NCBI RefSeq assembly: GCF_913776015.1
Contig: NZ_CAJYMD010000051.1
Location: forward strand, 90,715-154,714
Source of the DNA: an uncultured Oxalicibacterium sp.
GTDB lineage: Bacteria; Pseudomonadota; Gammaproteobacteria; Burkholderiales; Burkholderiaceae_D
Direction: 5' to 3'
Length of the DNA: 64,000 bases
Shown here: positions 40,946 through 50,148 of the stretch, piece by piece
Layout of the letters: the number at the start of each line of letters is the position of its first letter
Numbering within the stretch: the stretch's first letter is position 1
Notes under the pieces: model-generated
Seen by the model: only the letters and a program-made list of their open reading frames with translations
What the model was told of the DNA's origin: nothing
Databases searched by the model: none
Position numbers and translations under genes: made by a program

Positions 40946-42121
40946 ATGTCTAGAATGCCGGATCGTTCCCGGCCTTTACTTCCCATGAACAACATCACCT
41001 ACCACGCGGCTCAATCACCGCTCGACGCCATCCCTGCTGGCATCCATTGCGCACAGGATTACGAGATGCTGGCGCATCGGTTCATGGCACATCCTGTCCA
41101 TGAATACATCGCCGGTGGTTCGGGACGCGACTGCACCGTACAGGCCAATCTGGATGCCTATGCGCATTGGTCGGTCGTGCCGCGCCTGTTGCGCGATGTC
41201 ACCGGCGGTCATACGCAGTTGGCAATGGCTGGTACATCGTTTGCACATCCTATCTTTCTTGCACCCGTTGCTTTCCAACGGTTGGCGCATGTGCATGGCG
41301 AGATGGAAACTGCACGTGCGGCGCAGGCAACAGAAAGCTGTCTGGTTGCAAGTACGCTTGCATCCGTTTCGATGGAAGAGACGGCACGCGTCGCCGGACC
41401 GCAACGCTGGTTCCAGCTTTACATGCAGCCGCAACGGAATGTCACGCGTGATTTGCTGCGACGGGCCGAAGCCGCGGGTTATGGTGCGATCGTCGTCACG
41501 CTCGATGCGTCGGTGCAGGCAGCGAGTCTGCGTGCCTTGCGTGCAGAGTTTCTTCGACCGACGGATTGCATTGCGGTCAATCTGGCGGGCTACAACATGT
41601 CTGCGGATGCCGGCGCACCAACAGCAGGCAGCCGTATTTTTCAGGGCATCATGCGGCAGGCACCGGTATGGGCGGATCTGGAATGGTTGATGACACAGAC
41701 GACCCTGCCGATTTGGGTCAAAGGTGTATTGCATCGTGACGATGCCGTGATGCTGAAAGACAAGGGCGTGGCGGGTTTGGTGGTGTCTAATCACGGCGGC
41801 AGAAGTCTGGATGGCGCGCCGGCCAGTTTGCATGTGTTGCCTGCCATACGCGCGGCGGTTGGGGCAGATTTTCCCTTGCTGCTCGATGGAGGTATTCGTT
41901 CCGGCAGCGATGTCTTCAAGGCGCTGGCATTGGGCGCGAATGCGGTCATGATCGGTCGCCTACAAATGTATGCACTCAGCATTGCGGGCGCACTGGGCGT
42001 TGCTCACATGATTCAGTTGCTGCGTGAAGAACTGGAACTGTGCATGGCGATGGCCGGTTGCACGACCTTGAAGGAAATTGACCGTCATGCTTTGGTGGCA
42101 GCGAATATGCCGTATGCATGA
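40946..42121 (+). CDS. FMN-dependent alpha-hydroxy-acid oxidase/dehydrogenase
   Basis: A 391-residue TIM-barrel flavoprotein of the lactate oxidase/LldD/glycolate oxidase family. IFLAPVAFQRLAH, the FMN/substrate segment RWFQLYMQPQ, active-site VVSNHGGRSLDGAPAS (His acting as base, Arg binding carboxylate) and LLLDGGIRSGSDVFKALALGA are clear. Oxidises a 2-hydroxy acid to the 2-keto acid; substrate unknown. An internal ATG at 40985 is an equally possible start; neither has a strong ribosome site. Placement after piuC may mean iron regulation. Confidence 0.9.
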   Translation: MSRMPDRSRPLLPMNNITYHAAQSPLDAIPAGIHCAQDYEMLAHRFMAHPVHEYIAGGSGRDCTVQANLDAYAHWSVVPRLLRDVTGGHTQLAMAGTSFAHPIFLAPVAFQRLAHVHGEMETARAAQATESCLVASTLASVSMEETARVAGPQRWFQLYMQPQRNVTRDLLRRAEAAGYGAIVVTLDASVQAASLRALRAEFLRPTDCIAVNLAGYNMSADAGAPTAGSRIFQGIMRQAPVWADLEWLMTQTTLPIWVKGVLHRDDAVMLKDKGVAGLVVSNHGGRSLDGAPASLHVLPAIRAAVGADFPLLLDGGIRSGSDVFKALALGANAVMIGRLQMYALSIAGALGVAHMIQLLREELELCMAMAGCTTLKEIDRHALVAANMPYA

Positions 42122-42196
42122 AGCCTGGTTGGCGAGGTTACCGATTTACATCAAGGTGACTGATCGGACAGTGACCGTCTTGATTGGAGGCGAATA

Positions 42197-42235
42197 AAAA
42201 GCGGAAGCCAGATGAATCTGGCTTCCGCTTTTTTC
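42197..42235. terminator. Bidirectional terminator
   Basis: AAAAGCGGAAGCCAGAT and its exact complement around GA, with A's on the left and T's on the right, between two convergent genes. Confidence 0.92.
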
Positions 42236-42236
42236 A

Positions 42237-44354
42237 TCAGAATGCGTAACGTGCCGTCAACTGTGCCGAGCGCGGTGCACCCGGTGTGATCGAGTTGGCG
42301 ACGCTGCCGTGTGCCGATGCATAGTACTTTTTGTCGAACACATTGAAGATGTTCAACTGCAGATCGACGCCTTTGACGCGATAGGCCACCATGGCATCGA
42401 CCGTCGTGTAACTTGGCAAGGTGACGGTATTGTAGGTATCGGCAAAGCGATCACCGACATACGTTACGCCGGCACCGGCGGTCCAGTTGGGCGCGAAAGC
42501 CTTGGTCATCCAGACATTGGCGCTGTGGTCGGGTGTGAGGGTGGCTTTCTTGCCTTGTGCGGCGATGCCATTCGGTACGCTGGCGACGTTGTTGCTGACA
42601 GCCGTCGAGCTGGTGATCTTGGCATCCAGCAGCGCATAGCCGGCCGAGATTTTCCAGTCGCTCGGCAGGTTGGCGGCGAAGCTCAGTTCCAGGCCGTTGG
42701 TGCGTTGCGTGCCGAGGGCTGTCGTCACACCTGATGGCGAAATCGACGTCATGTTCGTACGCTCTACGCTGAAGACGGCCGCGTTTGCAGACGCCTTGCC
42801 ATCGAACAGATCAAGTTTCGTGCCGATTTCCTTGCTGGTGGTTTCCTGTGGAGCGAACGGTGCATTGGCTGCGGTCAGGTTGAAGTTCTCAGCGGAAGGC
42901 TGAAACGACTTGCTGACGGAAACGTAATAGGACTGCGTGGCCGAAGGCTGATACACGACACCGGCACGTGGGCTCCATGCGGTATCGGTGCGGCCTGGAA
43001 TCGTGGAATTGAAGACTTCTTGCTTGAAGCGATCATAACGAATGCCAAGCAGTGCCTTCCACTGTTCGGTCAGTGTGACCAGATCCTGTACGTAAGCGGC
43101 AGCGACGGTGCTACTGCCGCGATTAGGTGTGCCGCCACTCAATGGTGTGCCATTCGTCAACACCGGATTGAATGCATCGGTGACGCCTGCAGTACCGGTA
43201 CGGCTCCATTGCCAGCGGTCTTGCACACCAAGCTCGACACCATACAGAATCTGATGCGCCATGCCGGCCAGTTCGGCTTTTTGCGTCAGTTCCGTCTGGT
43301 TGAAGATGCCGTGTTCATCGCGTGCGATACCGCTACGCGTACGTGCAACCTGATAGCCGGAAGGGAAGGTGGCATTGGCCGTCACTGCACCCGGCACGAC
43401 GTTGTAGCGATCCAGCTTGTATTGGTAGTAGCGGAAGGCATTGCGCAGCGACCACGTATCGTTGAAGCGGTGTTCGAGTGTGGCGGTAGTCGAACTGACG
43501 GTGGCTTCGACACTATCAGCATCGCGTGCATTGGCCGAACCGTAATAGGTTGAGGGATCCACATTGATAGGACGACCATTCAGCGATGGAATGCCAAAGT
43601 CAGTCAGTCGTTTGTCGTGCAGATAATCGGCTTGCAGCAGCAGCGTGGTGTCAGGGCTGAGCTTCATCAGCACCGATGGTGCGAAGGCTTCGCGTTCGAG
43701 GAATTGCTGGTTACGGAAGCTGTCGGCACGTTCGACGGCGCCGGTCATGCGGAAGGAGACCGTGCCTTCTTCATCTGCTTTGCGGGCAATATCGAATTCG
43801 CCGCGGCGCTGGTTCCAGCTGCCGACCGTCAAGCCAACTTCGCTTTTGTCGATGCCGGGCTTTTTGGTAATGCGATTGATCATGCCGCCCGACGAGCCAC
43901 GACCGTAGAGCACCGATGCTGGACCCTTGACGACCTCAATCTGCTCGATGTTGGAGAGGTCACGGAAATACAGCGCATCGTCGCGCATGCCATCCACAAA
44001 TTGATCGCCGATGGCACTGAAACCACGAATAGAAACCTGATCGCGCTGGCCGTCACCATTGGACAAGCTCACGCCGGGAATCGCCTTGACGGCATCTTCC
44101 ATCGAACGCACACCCTTGTCGCGCATCAGTGATTGCGTGACGACATTGACGGTTTGCGGAATGTCGCGCAGCGGGGCGTCGATCTTGGTGGCGGAGGAAG
44201 CAGTCGGTGCGTTGTAGGTATTGGCCGTGCCTTCGACATTCACGGCAGGCAGCGTGGTATCGGTTGCGGCAGTCTGGGCAAAGACGCCCGTGGCAAACGG
44301 CAGGGAAAATACGGCAAGCAGGGCGGCTGCCATGGGGGTGAGACGGCGATCCAT
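42237..44354 (-). CDS. TonB-dependent siderophore receptor (second)
   Basis: A 705-residue outer-membrane receptor with signal peptide (AALLAVFSLPFATGVFAQ), TonB-box-like LPAVNVEG, plug with DIPQTVNVVTQSLMRDKGVRSMEDAVKA and QIEVVKGPASVLYGRGSSGGMINR, and a barrel ending in ARYAF. It resembles FhuE/FoxA-type hydroxamate receptors. It lies 226 bases downstream of the flavin/ferric-reductase cluster and on the same strand, fitting uptake followed by reduction of a ferric siderophore. Confidence 0.93.
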   Translation of the reverse strand: MDRRLTPMAAALLAVFSLPFATGVFAQTAATDTTLPAVNVEGTANTYNAPTASSATKIDAPLRDIPQTVNVVTQSLMRDKGVRSMEDAVKAIPGVSLSNGDGQRDQVSIRGFSAIGDQFVDGMRDDALYFRDLSNIEQIEVVKGPASVLYGRGSSGGMINRITKKPGIDKSEVGLTVGSWNQRRGEFDIARKADEEGTVSFRMTGAVERADSFRNQQFLEREAFAPSVLMKLSPDTTLLLQADYLHDKRLTDFGIPSLNGRPINVDPSTYYGSANARDADSVEATVSSTTATLEHRFNDTWSLRNAFRYYQYKLDRYNVVPGAVTANATFPSGYQVARTRSGIARDEHGIFNQTELTQKAELAGMAHQILYGVELGVQDRWQWSRTGTAGVTDAFNPVLTNGTPLSGGTPNRGSSTVAAAYVQDLVTLTEQWKALLGIRYDRFKQEVFNSTIPGRTDTAWSPRAGVVYQPSATQSYYVSVSKSFQPSAENFNLTAANAPFAPQETTSKEIGTKLDLFDGKASANAAVFSVERTNMTSISPSGVTTALGTQRTNGLELSFAANLPSDWKISAGYALLDAKITSSTAVSNNVASVPNGIAAQGKKATLTPDHSANVWMTKAFAPNWTAGAGVTYVGDRFADTYNTVTLPSYTTVDAMVAYRVKGVDLQLNIFNVFDKKYYASAHGSVANSITPGAPRSAQLTARYAF

Positions 44355-44486
44355 TTTTATCCTCTAGGGGCTGTTTGGCTGGCTAGAGGCACGACGTCTA
44401 CCTTGGCTGGCTAAGGGAAGATGGCCCCGGCTGCCTTGGTTTGTCTTGTTTGCAGGCGCGCCGGGTCCGGCTGCCGCGAAGTATAA

Positions 44487-44506
44487 ATACGACTTGTTCT
44501 CACTTC
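44487..44506. promoter_or_regulatory. Weak Fur-box candidate
   Basis: AATACGACTTGTTCTCACTT keeps the TTCTCA half of the AATGAGAAT-N-ATTCTCATT consensus but the other half is poor. About 130 bases upstream of the second receptor. Confidence 0.3.
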
Positions 44507-44580
44507 AAAGCGCGACGAGAAAAAGTGTGGTGTTCTTGCACAAAGAGCGAAGATGACGTGATTTTATCGTTAAGAAGTCG

Positions 44581-45948
44581 TTAATAGACGTCGCGTCGAT
44601 ATCTGCCAGCAGCAATCAATCGCACAATTTCGTCTTCACCCGCAATCTGTTTGAGCGCTTCTTCCACGCCGCCAGCCATGCCTTGCAGGCTGCCGCAAAC
44701 GTAAATGGCGGCACCTGCGGCGAGCCAATCGCGTACGCGTTCTGCTTGGGCGATCAGGCGATCCTGTACATATTCGCGTTGTGCGCCATCGCGTGAAAAC
44801 ACGATGTCGGCGCGTTCGAGCACACCAGTGGATTGCCACGTCTCGATGTCGGCGCGATGGAAAAAGTCATGCGCCGCCTGTCGTTCACCGAAGATCAGCC
44901 AGTTGCGTGTCTTCGCACCCGTTGCAGCACGCGCCTTCAGATGACTGCGCAGACCGGCCAGCCCGCTGCCATTGCCGATCAAAATCAACGGACGCGCAGC
45001 ATTGTCGCCAAGCCGGAAATTGGCATGCGCACGCACGCGCAGATCGACAATGGCACCGACGGATGCGGCATGGGTCAGCCAGCCGGATGCAAGGCCGAGT
45101 GAACCATCGCTGTGCTTTTCCTGGCGCACCAGCAGGTGCAAGCTGCCGTCAGCAGGAATCGAGGCAATCGAATAGTCACGCGGGCGATGCAGATCGGCCG
45201 GCGCGAGGATCTGCACCAGATCGCCGGCTTCCCAATCCAGGGGTATGGCGTCCTGCGGTTGCAGTTCGATATGAAAGGCCGGATTGCCGCTGCTGCCCGG
45301 ATTGAGTTCGCGGCGTACCGTCAGTATCCATTGCTGGTAACCGGGGCCTTCCCAATCGGGGACATCGTTGGTGCCGGCGATGTGGCTCAGGTGATGCTGC
45401 CATTCCTGCAGTGGCTTTTTGGTGCTGCCACCGCTATTGACCGCAACATTCTCGAACAGGGCTTGCGCCCCGCGCGCCTTGAGCCAGGTAGTGAGATCGC
45501 GCCCGAAACCGCAGTATTGCGGGTAGCTCGTATCGCCCAGCATCAGCACGCCGAAGTGCAGATGCGTCAAGTCGGGCAGGCCGGACGTCATGACCTTGCT
45601 GGCAAACGCGGTGCCGTTATCCGGGGCGGCACCTTCACCATAGGTGCTGACGATGAAAAGGGCACGTTCGATGCTGCCGAGATGATCGGCATCGACTTCC
45701 GACAGCGCACACAGGTGCGCATCGACGCCACCGGTTTTCAGAATCTCGACGGTACGGTGTGCCAGTTGCTCGGCGAAGCCGGTCTGGCTTGCATACGCCA
45801 CCAGCCATGCATGGCGTTGGTTGGATAATTGCAGCGCACGCTGTTTGCGTTGGCGATGACGCGTCCACCAGATACCGCCGCACATCAGCACGTAGCCAGC
45901 GACGCAAAGCAGGGCGACGAGAAGGCGGGTTTGATGGTCCCAGTTCAT
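44581..45948 (-). CDS. Membrane-anchored flavodoxin/FNR-type diflavin reductase
   Basis: A 455-residue protein: one N-terminal membrane helix (LLVALLCVAGYVLMCGGIWW), a flavodoxin domain (~45-185; ASQTGFAEQLA, STYGEGAAPDNG), an FAD domain (RPRDYSIASI) and a NADPH domain (LILIGNGSGLAGLRSHL, ending RYRRDVY). This is the layout of sulfite reductase flavoprotein/P450 reductase, tied to the membrane. With PepSY and ApbE neighbours it probably passes NADPH electrons into the membrane for ferric-iron reduction. Its ATG overlaps the apbE stop. Confidence 0.9.
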   Translation of the reverse strand: MNWDHQTRLLVALLCVAGYVLMCGGIWWTRHRQRKQRALQLSNQRHAWLVAYASQTGFAEQLAHRTVEILKTGGVDAHLCALSEVDADHLGSIERALFIVSTYGEGAAPDNGTAFASKVMTSGLPDLTHLHFGVLMLGDTSYPQYCGFGRDLTTWLKARGAQALFENVAVNSGGSTKKPLQEWQHHLSHIAGTNDVPDWEGPGYQQWILTVRRELNPGSSGNPAFHIELQPQDAIPLDWEAGDLVQILAPADLHRPRDYSIASIPADGSLHLLVRQEKHSDGSLGLASGWLTHAASVGAIVDLRVRAHANFRLGDNAARPLILIGNGSGLAGLRSHLKARAATGAKTRNWLIFGERQAAHDFFHRADIETWQSTGVLERADIVFSRDGAQREYVQDRLIAQAERVRDWLAAGAAIYVCGSLQGMAGGVEEALKQIAGEDEIVRLIAAGRYRRDVY

Positions 45949-46970
45949 TGCAACATCGCTTTCATCGCAGTGCTCGTCATGGCATGCAGCGCATGGTTTT
46001 CACGGGAGAGAAAAAGGGCCGCGATGCCAAGCTTGTCGGCACACGCAAGTCCTTCTTCGCATCCCATCACGCCAAGCGCGGTAGACCATGCATCGGCCAG
46101 CATGCAATCGCGATGGATGACGGTGACCGAGGCAAGATGGTGCTGAAGCGGCCGTCCCGAACGTGGATCGATGGTGTGCGCATAGCGTGTCGTGCCGCGG
46201 GTGAAGCTGCGGCGATAGTCGCCCGACGTTGCGACCGCGCAGCCGTACAGGGCAAGCAGATGTTCATCTGTTGTTGCTGCGTGATCGTCTGTCTGTGCGG
46301 GCGGTTGCTCGATTGCCACCCACCACGGTTGCCCATCGGGACGAATGCCAATGCCACGCAATTCGCCACCGATTTCAACCAGAAAATTTTCGATACGCAA
46401 GGCAGTCAAGGTGCGCACTACAAGATCGACGGCATAGCCTTTGGCGATGGCGGAAAAATCCAGTGTTAGCCCGCCCGGTTGCTGTACGCGCTTTTCGGCA
46501 CGATCCAGTTGAAGGCGTTGCCAGCCACACAGTGCGCGCGCTTGTTCGACTTGTTCGTCAGAGGGTGGCTGAAAGCCCGGCTCATCGTAGCGATTGGTCG
46601 GCCCGAAGCCCCACAGATTCACCAGCATGCCGGCGCTCGGATCGTAAGCGCCATTGCTTTCGCGTGCGACCTGCAAGGCGCAGTCGAGAACATCAAAAAA
46701 TGCATCGGGCAAGGCATGCCATGAACCGGCTGGCGCGCGGTTGTAGCGACTGAGATCGGATTCCCTTTCCCACGTGCTCATTTGCTCGATCACCAGCGCG
46801 AGCTGTTGTTCGATCGCGGTGCGCACGGCGGTAAGCGTCTGGCCGGCACGTGTTACCAGCTTGACACTCCAGGTCGTGCCCATGGTCTGTCCCTGCAGGG
46901 ATTGCACGACGGTGCCGAGTATCGGTGCAGCAGGTGCAACGTCGATCAGAGGGATGTAGGTATGACGCAT
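45945..46970 (-). CDS. apbE: FAD:protein FMN transferase ApbE
   Basis: A 341-residue ApbE: GQTMGTTWSVKLVT at the N-terminus, LTLDFSAIAKGYAVDLV in the middle and TRYAHTIDPRSGRPLQHH with DAWSTALGVMG at the end are family signatures. It attaches FMN from FAD to a Ser/Thr in the DxxS/TGAT motif of target proteins. Both DUF2271 proteins of this cluster carry that motif. Unlike most ApbE proteins it shows no signal peptide or lipobox. Overlaps the reductase gene by four bases. Confidence 0.95.
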   Translation of the reverse strand: MRHTYIPLIDVAPAAPILGTVVQSLQGQTMGTTWSVKLVTRAGQTLTAVRTAIEQQLALVIEQMSTWERESDLSRYNRAPAGSWHALPDAFFDVLDCALQVARESNGAYDPSAGMLVNLWGFGPTNRYDEPGFQPPSDEQVEQARALCGWQRLQLDRAEKRVQQPGGLTLDFSAIAKGYAVDLVVRTLTALRIENFLVEIGGELRGIGIRPDGQPWWVAIEQPPAQTDDHAATTDEHLLALYGCAVATSGDYRRSFTRGTTRYAHTIDPRSGRPLQHHLASVTVIHRDCMLADAWSTALGVMGCEEGLACADKLGIAALFLSRENHALHAMTSTAMKAMLQ

Positions 46971-46984
46971 GGTGAGAGAACATG

Positions 46985-47005
46985 CCGTCGGTACCAGACC
47001 GACGG
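46985..47005 (-). repeat. Intra-operon inverted repeat
   Basis: CCGTCGGT-N5-ACCGACGG between the DUF4198 and apbE genes, 14 bases ahead of apbE. No T-run follows on the minus strand. Possibly an mRNA stem that sets the ratio of periplasmic proteins to ApbE. Confidence 0.55.
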
Positions 47006-47019
47006 ACTAGCGAGAAAAT

Positions 47020-47892
47020 TTACGGCAGGATTTCCAGCGTGGCGGTGTAGCTGGCGCGGCGTGTCGGTTTGTCGATAGTGCCGACCGGCAGTGCGTGCGA
47101 AGGCTTGATCGCGACAGCCGAGCCGGGGCCGGCGACTTGCAGTTCACCATTGTCTTCACTGGCATTGAGCCAAACCATGCCGGCTTCTTTCCATGTCACG
47201 CTGAATTTGCCGTCGGCGTCGGTACGTGTACGTTGCTCGTTCAATTTGTCACGGTAACGCGCACCGCCCGGAATCACGGAAACATCGAGGTTGGCAGCGG
47301 GCTTGCCATCCAGCAGGAACTGGAATTGCGTGCTGTCGCCGACATACAGATCATTGGGTGCCGAAAGCGGAACGAGTTCGAGGCCGACATTGTTTGGTTT
47401 CAGCACCGTATCGCTGGGTTTGCCGACCGTGACGAAGGTCTCGAAGCGCGCCTGCGCAAGTGAAACGTTCACGTCTTTTGCGCCGGCTGGCATTTCTCTG
47501 GCGAAGTTTTCTTTCTTGCCACGCCAGCGCTTGTTGGCATCGCCAAGTTTATAGGTCGCGACCAGCGTTTGGTTGATGACTACGGCCTTGTACGTGCCTG
47601 GCGCGCTGGGGCGGAATTCAAAACTGTTGCGTGTCTTGCCCTGGGTGTTCAGATTTTCCACGGGCACATCCTTGCCATCCGGTCCGAGGACGCGCAAGTT
47701 GCCTAGCGCCAGCGGACCGAGTTTCAAATGGAACACATCGTTGGAAACGGCGGCATCTACCGCAACCCATTCCGCACCGGACAACACGGTAGACGAGGGC
47801 AGCAGCCAGGCGCGGTGTGCATGCGCGGCGATGGGCAGGGCCAGCGTCAAGGCGAGGGCGGTGGTAGCCGTGCGCAGGAAGGCGGTGTTCAT
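47020..47892 (-). CDS. DUF4198 periplasmic protein (copy 1)
   Basis: A 290-residue secreted protein (signal ALALTLALPIAAHA, mature HRAWLLPSSTVLSG). Beta-rich with two Ig-like segments, the second having YRDKLNEQRTRTDADGKFSV. DUF4198 domains occur with TonB, PepSY and ApbE genes; function is not established. A second copy with the same start and internal motifs lies at 49311-50132. Downstream of DUF2271 copy 1. Confidence 0.88.
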   Translation of the reverse strand: MNTAFLRTATTALALTLALPIAAHAHRAWLLPSSTVLSGAEWVAVDAAVSNDVFHLKLGPLALGNLRVLGPDGKDVPVENLNTQGKTRNSFEFRPSAPGTYKAVVINQTLVATYKLGDANKRWRGKKENFAREMPAGAKDVNVSLAQARFETFVTVGKPSDTVLKPNNVGLELVPLSAPNDLYVGDSTQFQFLLDGKPAANLDVSVIPGGARYRDKLNEQRTRTDADGKFSVTWKEAGMVWLNASEDNGELQVAGPGSAVAIKPSHALPVGTIDKPTRRASYTATLEILP

Positions 47893-47967
47893 GGTCGTAT
47901 CCTCATATTCTTTTCAGCGTTGTTGCGCTGGTGTCGTTGTTTGCCAAGACTGCCTGGCAGACTGCAT

Positions 47968-48480
47968 TCAGGGTTTGAGCGTGATGCTGACCAAGCCCAG
48001 TTCGCTGTCTCCCTTGGCTTGTGCGGTGACGGTTGATTTCGTCGGCCATGTGAAGGGCACGCGCAGCAGTTCACGGCCACCGGCTTCGCGTGCGGCTTCC
48101 ACCACGAGCTGGTATTCACCGGCCGGCAGTTCGTTGAGACCGCTTTTCGCACCGTTGAAAGACAAGGTATGCGTACCCGGTGCGCGTGTGGCACCGCTCA
48201 AGCCATCGACCGGCATCGTCAGGTCGCGACCACTCTTGCGCCACCACTGACGCAGATCCTTCAGGTACTTGTCACCTTCGTTACCTTTGGATTTGAGTTG
48301 ATGCCAGAGGGCGAGATTGCGCACGAAGCGCTGGTCCTGTCCTTCGATCCAGACCGCGACATAGGGCTTGTGATAGGACGCAACGGTCAGCAGCGGAAGC
48401 TCGATCTTGACGTCCAGATCGCCGGCGAAGGCCGGTGCGGTCAGGGCGGTGCCGAGTAAAAGAGGGATGTACTTGGTCAT
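47968..48480 (-). CDS. DUF2271 periplasmic protein with flavinylation motif (copy 1)
   Basis: A 170-residue secreted protein with a signal peptide (IPLLLGTALTAPAFAG). VKIELPLLTVASYHKPYVAVW and RQWWRKSGRDLTMP are shared with copy 2. Residues 92-98 read DGLSGAT, the ApbE target motif, so Ser95 is the likely FMN attachment site. With PepSY upstream and apbE downstream, I infer a periplasmic covalent-FMN electron carrier. Confidence 0.9.
   Translation of the reverse strand: MTKYIPLLLGTALTAPAFAGDLDVKIELPLLTVASYHKPYVAVWIEGQDQRFVRNLALWHQLKSKGNEGDKYLKDLRQWWRKSGRDLTMPVDGLSGATRAPGTHTLSFNGAKSGLNELPAGEYQLVVEAAREAGGRELLRVPFTWPTKSTVTAQAKGDSELGLVSITLKP
48187..48207 (-). other. ApbE flavinylation motif in DUF2271 copy 1
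   Basis: Codons for DGLSGAT, matching the DxxS/TGAT pattern at which ApbE attaches FMN. Confidence 0.75.
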
Positions 48481-48504
48481 GATAAATAGCGGGAATACAA
48501 AGAA

Positions 48505-49161
48505 TCAGTGGATGAACAGCATGGCGAGCACGACCGGCACGACCACACCGATGCCGATCAGCGGCCAGGTGTAAGGCCGATTGGCGGCATGCATCTTCAG
48601 CATGAAGAGGCCCGTGATGGCAAAGAACAGACAAGCGGCCGCAAAGATATCGATCAGCCAGCGCCATGCTAAGCCGGTATGACGGCCCTTGTGCAAGTCG
48701 TTGAGATAGGAAATCCAGCCGCGACTCGTGGTTTCATATTCGACTTCGCCGCTGGCGCGATCGATACGCAGCCACGCGTCGCCACCGGGGCGCGGCATGC
48801 TGATGTAGATTTCATCGGGAGACCAATCGACATCGCGCTGGCCGACATCGGCTGCCAGGTTTTGCCGCAGCCAGTCGGCCACGACGACCGGCAAGGTCGG
48901 ATTCTTGCCCTTGTCGGCGACATCCCAGTTTTCCAGCAGATGCGTGAGTCGCTCAGGCAGTTGCGCGGTACGCAGCTTGATCTCGGGTTTGCTTTCGATG
49001 TGCTCGGCATTGTTGAGCGTGATGCCAGTGGCAGCAAACACCAGCATGCACATCAGGCTGATTGCCGCGCTGATCCAGTGCCATTGATACAGCGTCTTGA
49101 GCCACCAGGCCCGACGTTGATTGGGGATGCGCGCTTGTGGGGAAATTGCGGAAGAGTCCAT
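48505..49161 (-). CDS. PepSY-associated transmembrane protein
   Basis: A 218-residue membrane protein of the PepSY_TM type. First helix LYQWHWISAAISLMCMLVFA, a periplasmic PepSY loop (~60-150; YISMPRPGGDAWLRIDRASG), then LHKGRHTGLAWRWLIDIFAA and a final helix. The helix-flanking histidines (WHW, LHKGRHTG) are those thought to bind haem. Such proteins carry electrons across the inner membrane. First gene of the Fur-boxed five-gene run PepSY-DUF2271-DUF4198-apbE-reductase. Confidence 0.9.
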   Translation of the reverse strand: MDSSAISPQARIPNQRRAWWLKTLYQWHWISAAISLMCMLVFAATGITLNNAEHIESKPEIKLRTAQLPERLTHLLENWDVADKGKNPTLPVVVADWLRQNLAADVGQRDVDWSPDEIYISMPRPGGDAWLRIDRASGEVEYETTSRGWISYLNDLHKGRHTGLAWRWLIDIFAAACLFFAITGLFMLKMHAANRPYTWPLIGIGVVVPVVLAMLFIH

Positions 49162-49183
49162 ATCTGGGCGCTATTCTACCAAC

Positions 49184-49204
49184 AAATGGGAATTGTTCTC
49201 ATTT
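49184..49204. promoter_or_regulatory. Fur box upstream of the PepSY gene
   Basis: AATGGGAATTGTTCTCATT differs from the palindromic AATGAGAAT-N-ATTCTCATT Fur site at only two positions outside the centre. About 25-45 bases upstream of the PepSY start, where repressor would block the promoter. Confidence 0.8.
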
Positions 49205-49310
49205 GCGGGTTTGCGTTGCCGGATTCGGCACGGCGCGAACAGCGTGAAGCGTTTGAAAGTAGGCGGAGCGCCCGCCACCAGTCTGGCTGACGGGCGTACA
49301 AGAAGCGCAA

Positions 49311-50132
49311 TTACGGTTGCAACACTTCTAGCGTGGCGGTGTAGCTGGCGCGACGTGCGGGATTTTCCAAGGTACCGACTTCGCCAGCCGCTGCGCGCGT
49401 GCCGGCATTCAGCCAGTACATGCCGGGTGCCGGCCATTTGACACTGAACTTGCCGTCCTTGTCTGTCTTGAGCTTGATCTCGTTGAGTTGATCGCGATAG
49501 CGCACACCGCCGGGCACGACGCTCACTTCCAGATCGGCGGCAGGTTTGCCATCGAGCGTGAAGATGAAGCTGCTGTTCTCACCCGCGAACAGATCGTTGG
49601 GATGCGTGACCGGCACCAGTTCCAGTCCTTTGCCGACGGGTTTCACCGGCGAGGGTTTGCCCGCGCTGACAAAGGTTTCGAGGCGGCTCTGGTTGCTGCT
49701 CACGTTGACGTCTTTGGCATCGGCCGGTACTTCCTTGGCGAAGTTGGCTGCTGCACCGCGCCAGCGCTTGGTTTCCGAGCCCTGCTTGTATGTGGCGAAC
49801 AGCATTTCATTGACGGCGCTGATGCGGTAGGTGCCGGGCTGCGCGAGCTTCACGTCGAACACGCTGCGGAACTTGCCGGTGGCCTTGTTTTCTGCGTCGA
49901 CCGTCTTGCCATCAGGCGCGGTGATGACGATGGCATCCAGCGACAGCGGGCGATGGTCGAAGTAGAACACTTCGTTCGAAACCGCTGCATCCACGGTTAC
50001 ATAAGGTGCTTCGCCCGACAGCACGGTGGACGAAGGCAGCAGCCAGGTGCGATGGGCGTGTGCTGCCATCGGCAGTGCCGTGGTCAACGAGAGGGCGAGT
50101 GCGGCAGTGCGCAGGACAGACCATTTCTTCAT
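49311..50132 (-). CDS. DUF4198 periplasmic protein (copy 2)
   Basis: A 273-residue secreted protein (signal ALALSLTTALPMAAHA, mature HRTWLLPSSTVLSG). Same domain plan and motifs as copy 1 (KRWRGAAANFAKEVPADAKDVNV, YRDQLNEIKLKTDKDGKFSV) but shorter near the C-terminus. 16 bases after DUF2271 copy 2; an inverted repeat CGCCCG/CGGGCG at 49269-49296 follows it. Confidence 0.88.
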   Translation of the reverse strand: MKKWSVLRTAALALSLTTALPMAAHAHRTWLLPSSTVLSGEAPYVTVDAAVSNEVFYFDHRPLSLDAIVITAPDGKTVDAENKATGKFRSVFDVKLAQPGTYRISAVNEMLFATYKQGSETKRWRGAAANFAKEVPADAKDVNVSSNQSRLETFVSAGKPSPVKPVGKGLELVPVTHPNDLFAGENSSFIFTLDGKPAADLEVSVVPGGVRYRDQLNEIKLKTDKDGKFSVKWPAPGMYWLNAGTRAAAGEVGTLENPARRASYTATLEVLQP

Positions 50133-50148
50133 TCTTGCTTCCTTGTCT

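Noticed and set aside
46693..46983. Alternative upstream start for ApbE at 46983
   Set aside because: The ATG is in another reading frame and gives an unrelated 96-residue shadow peptide.
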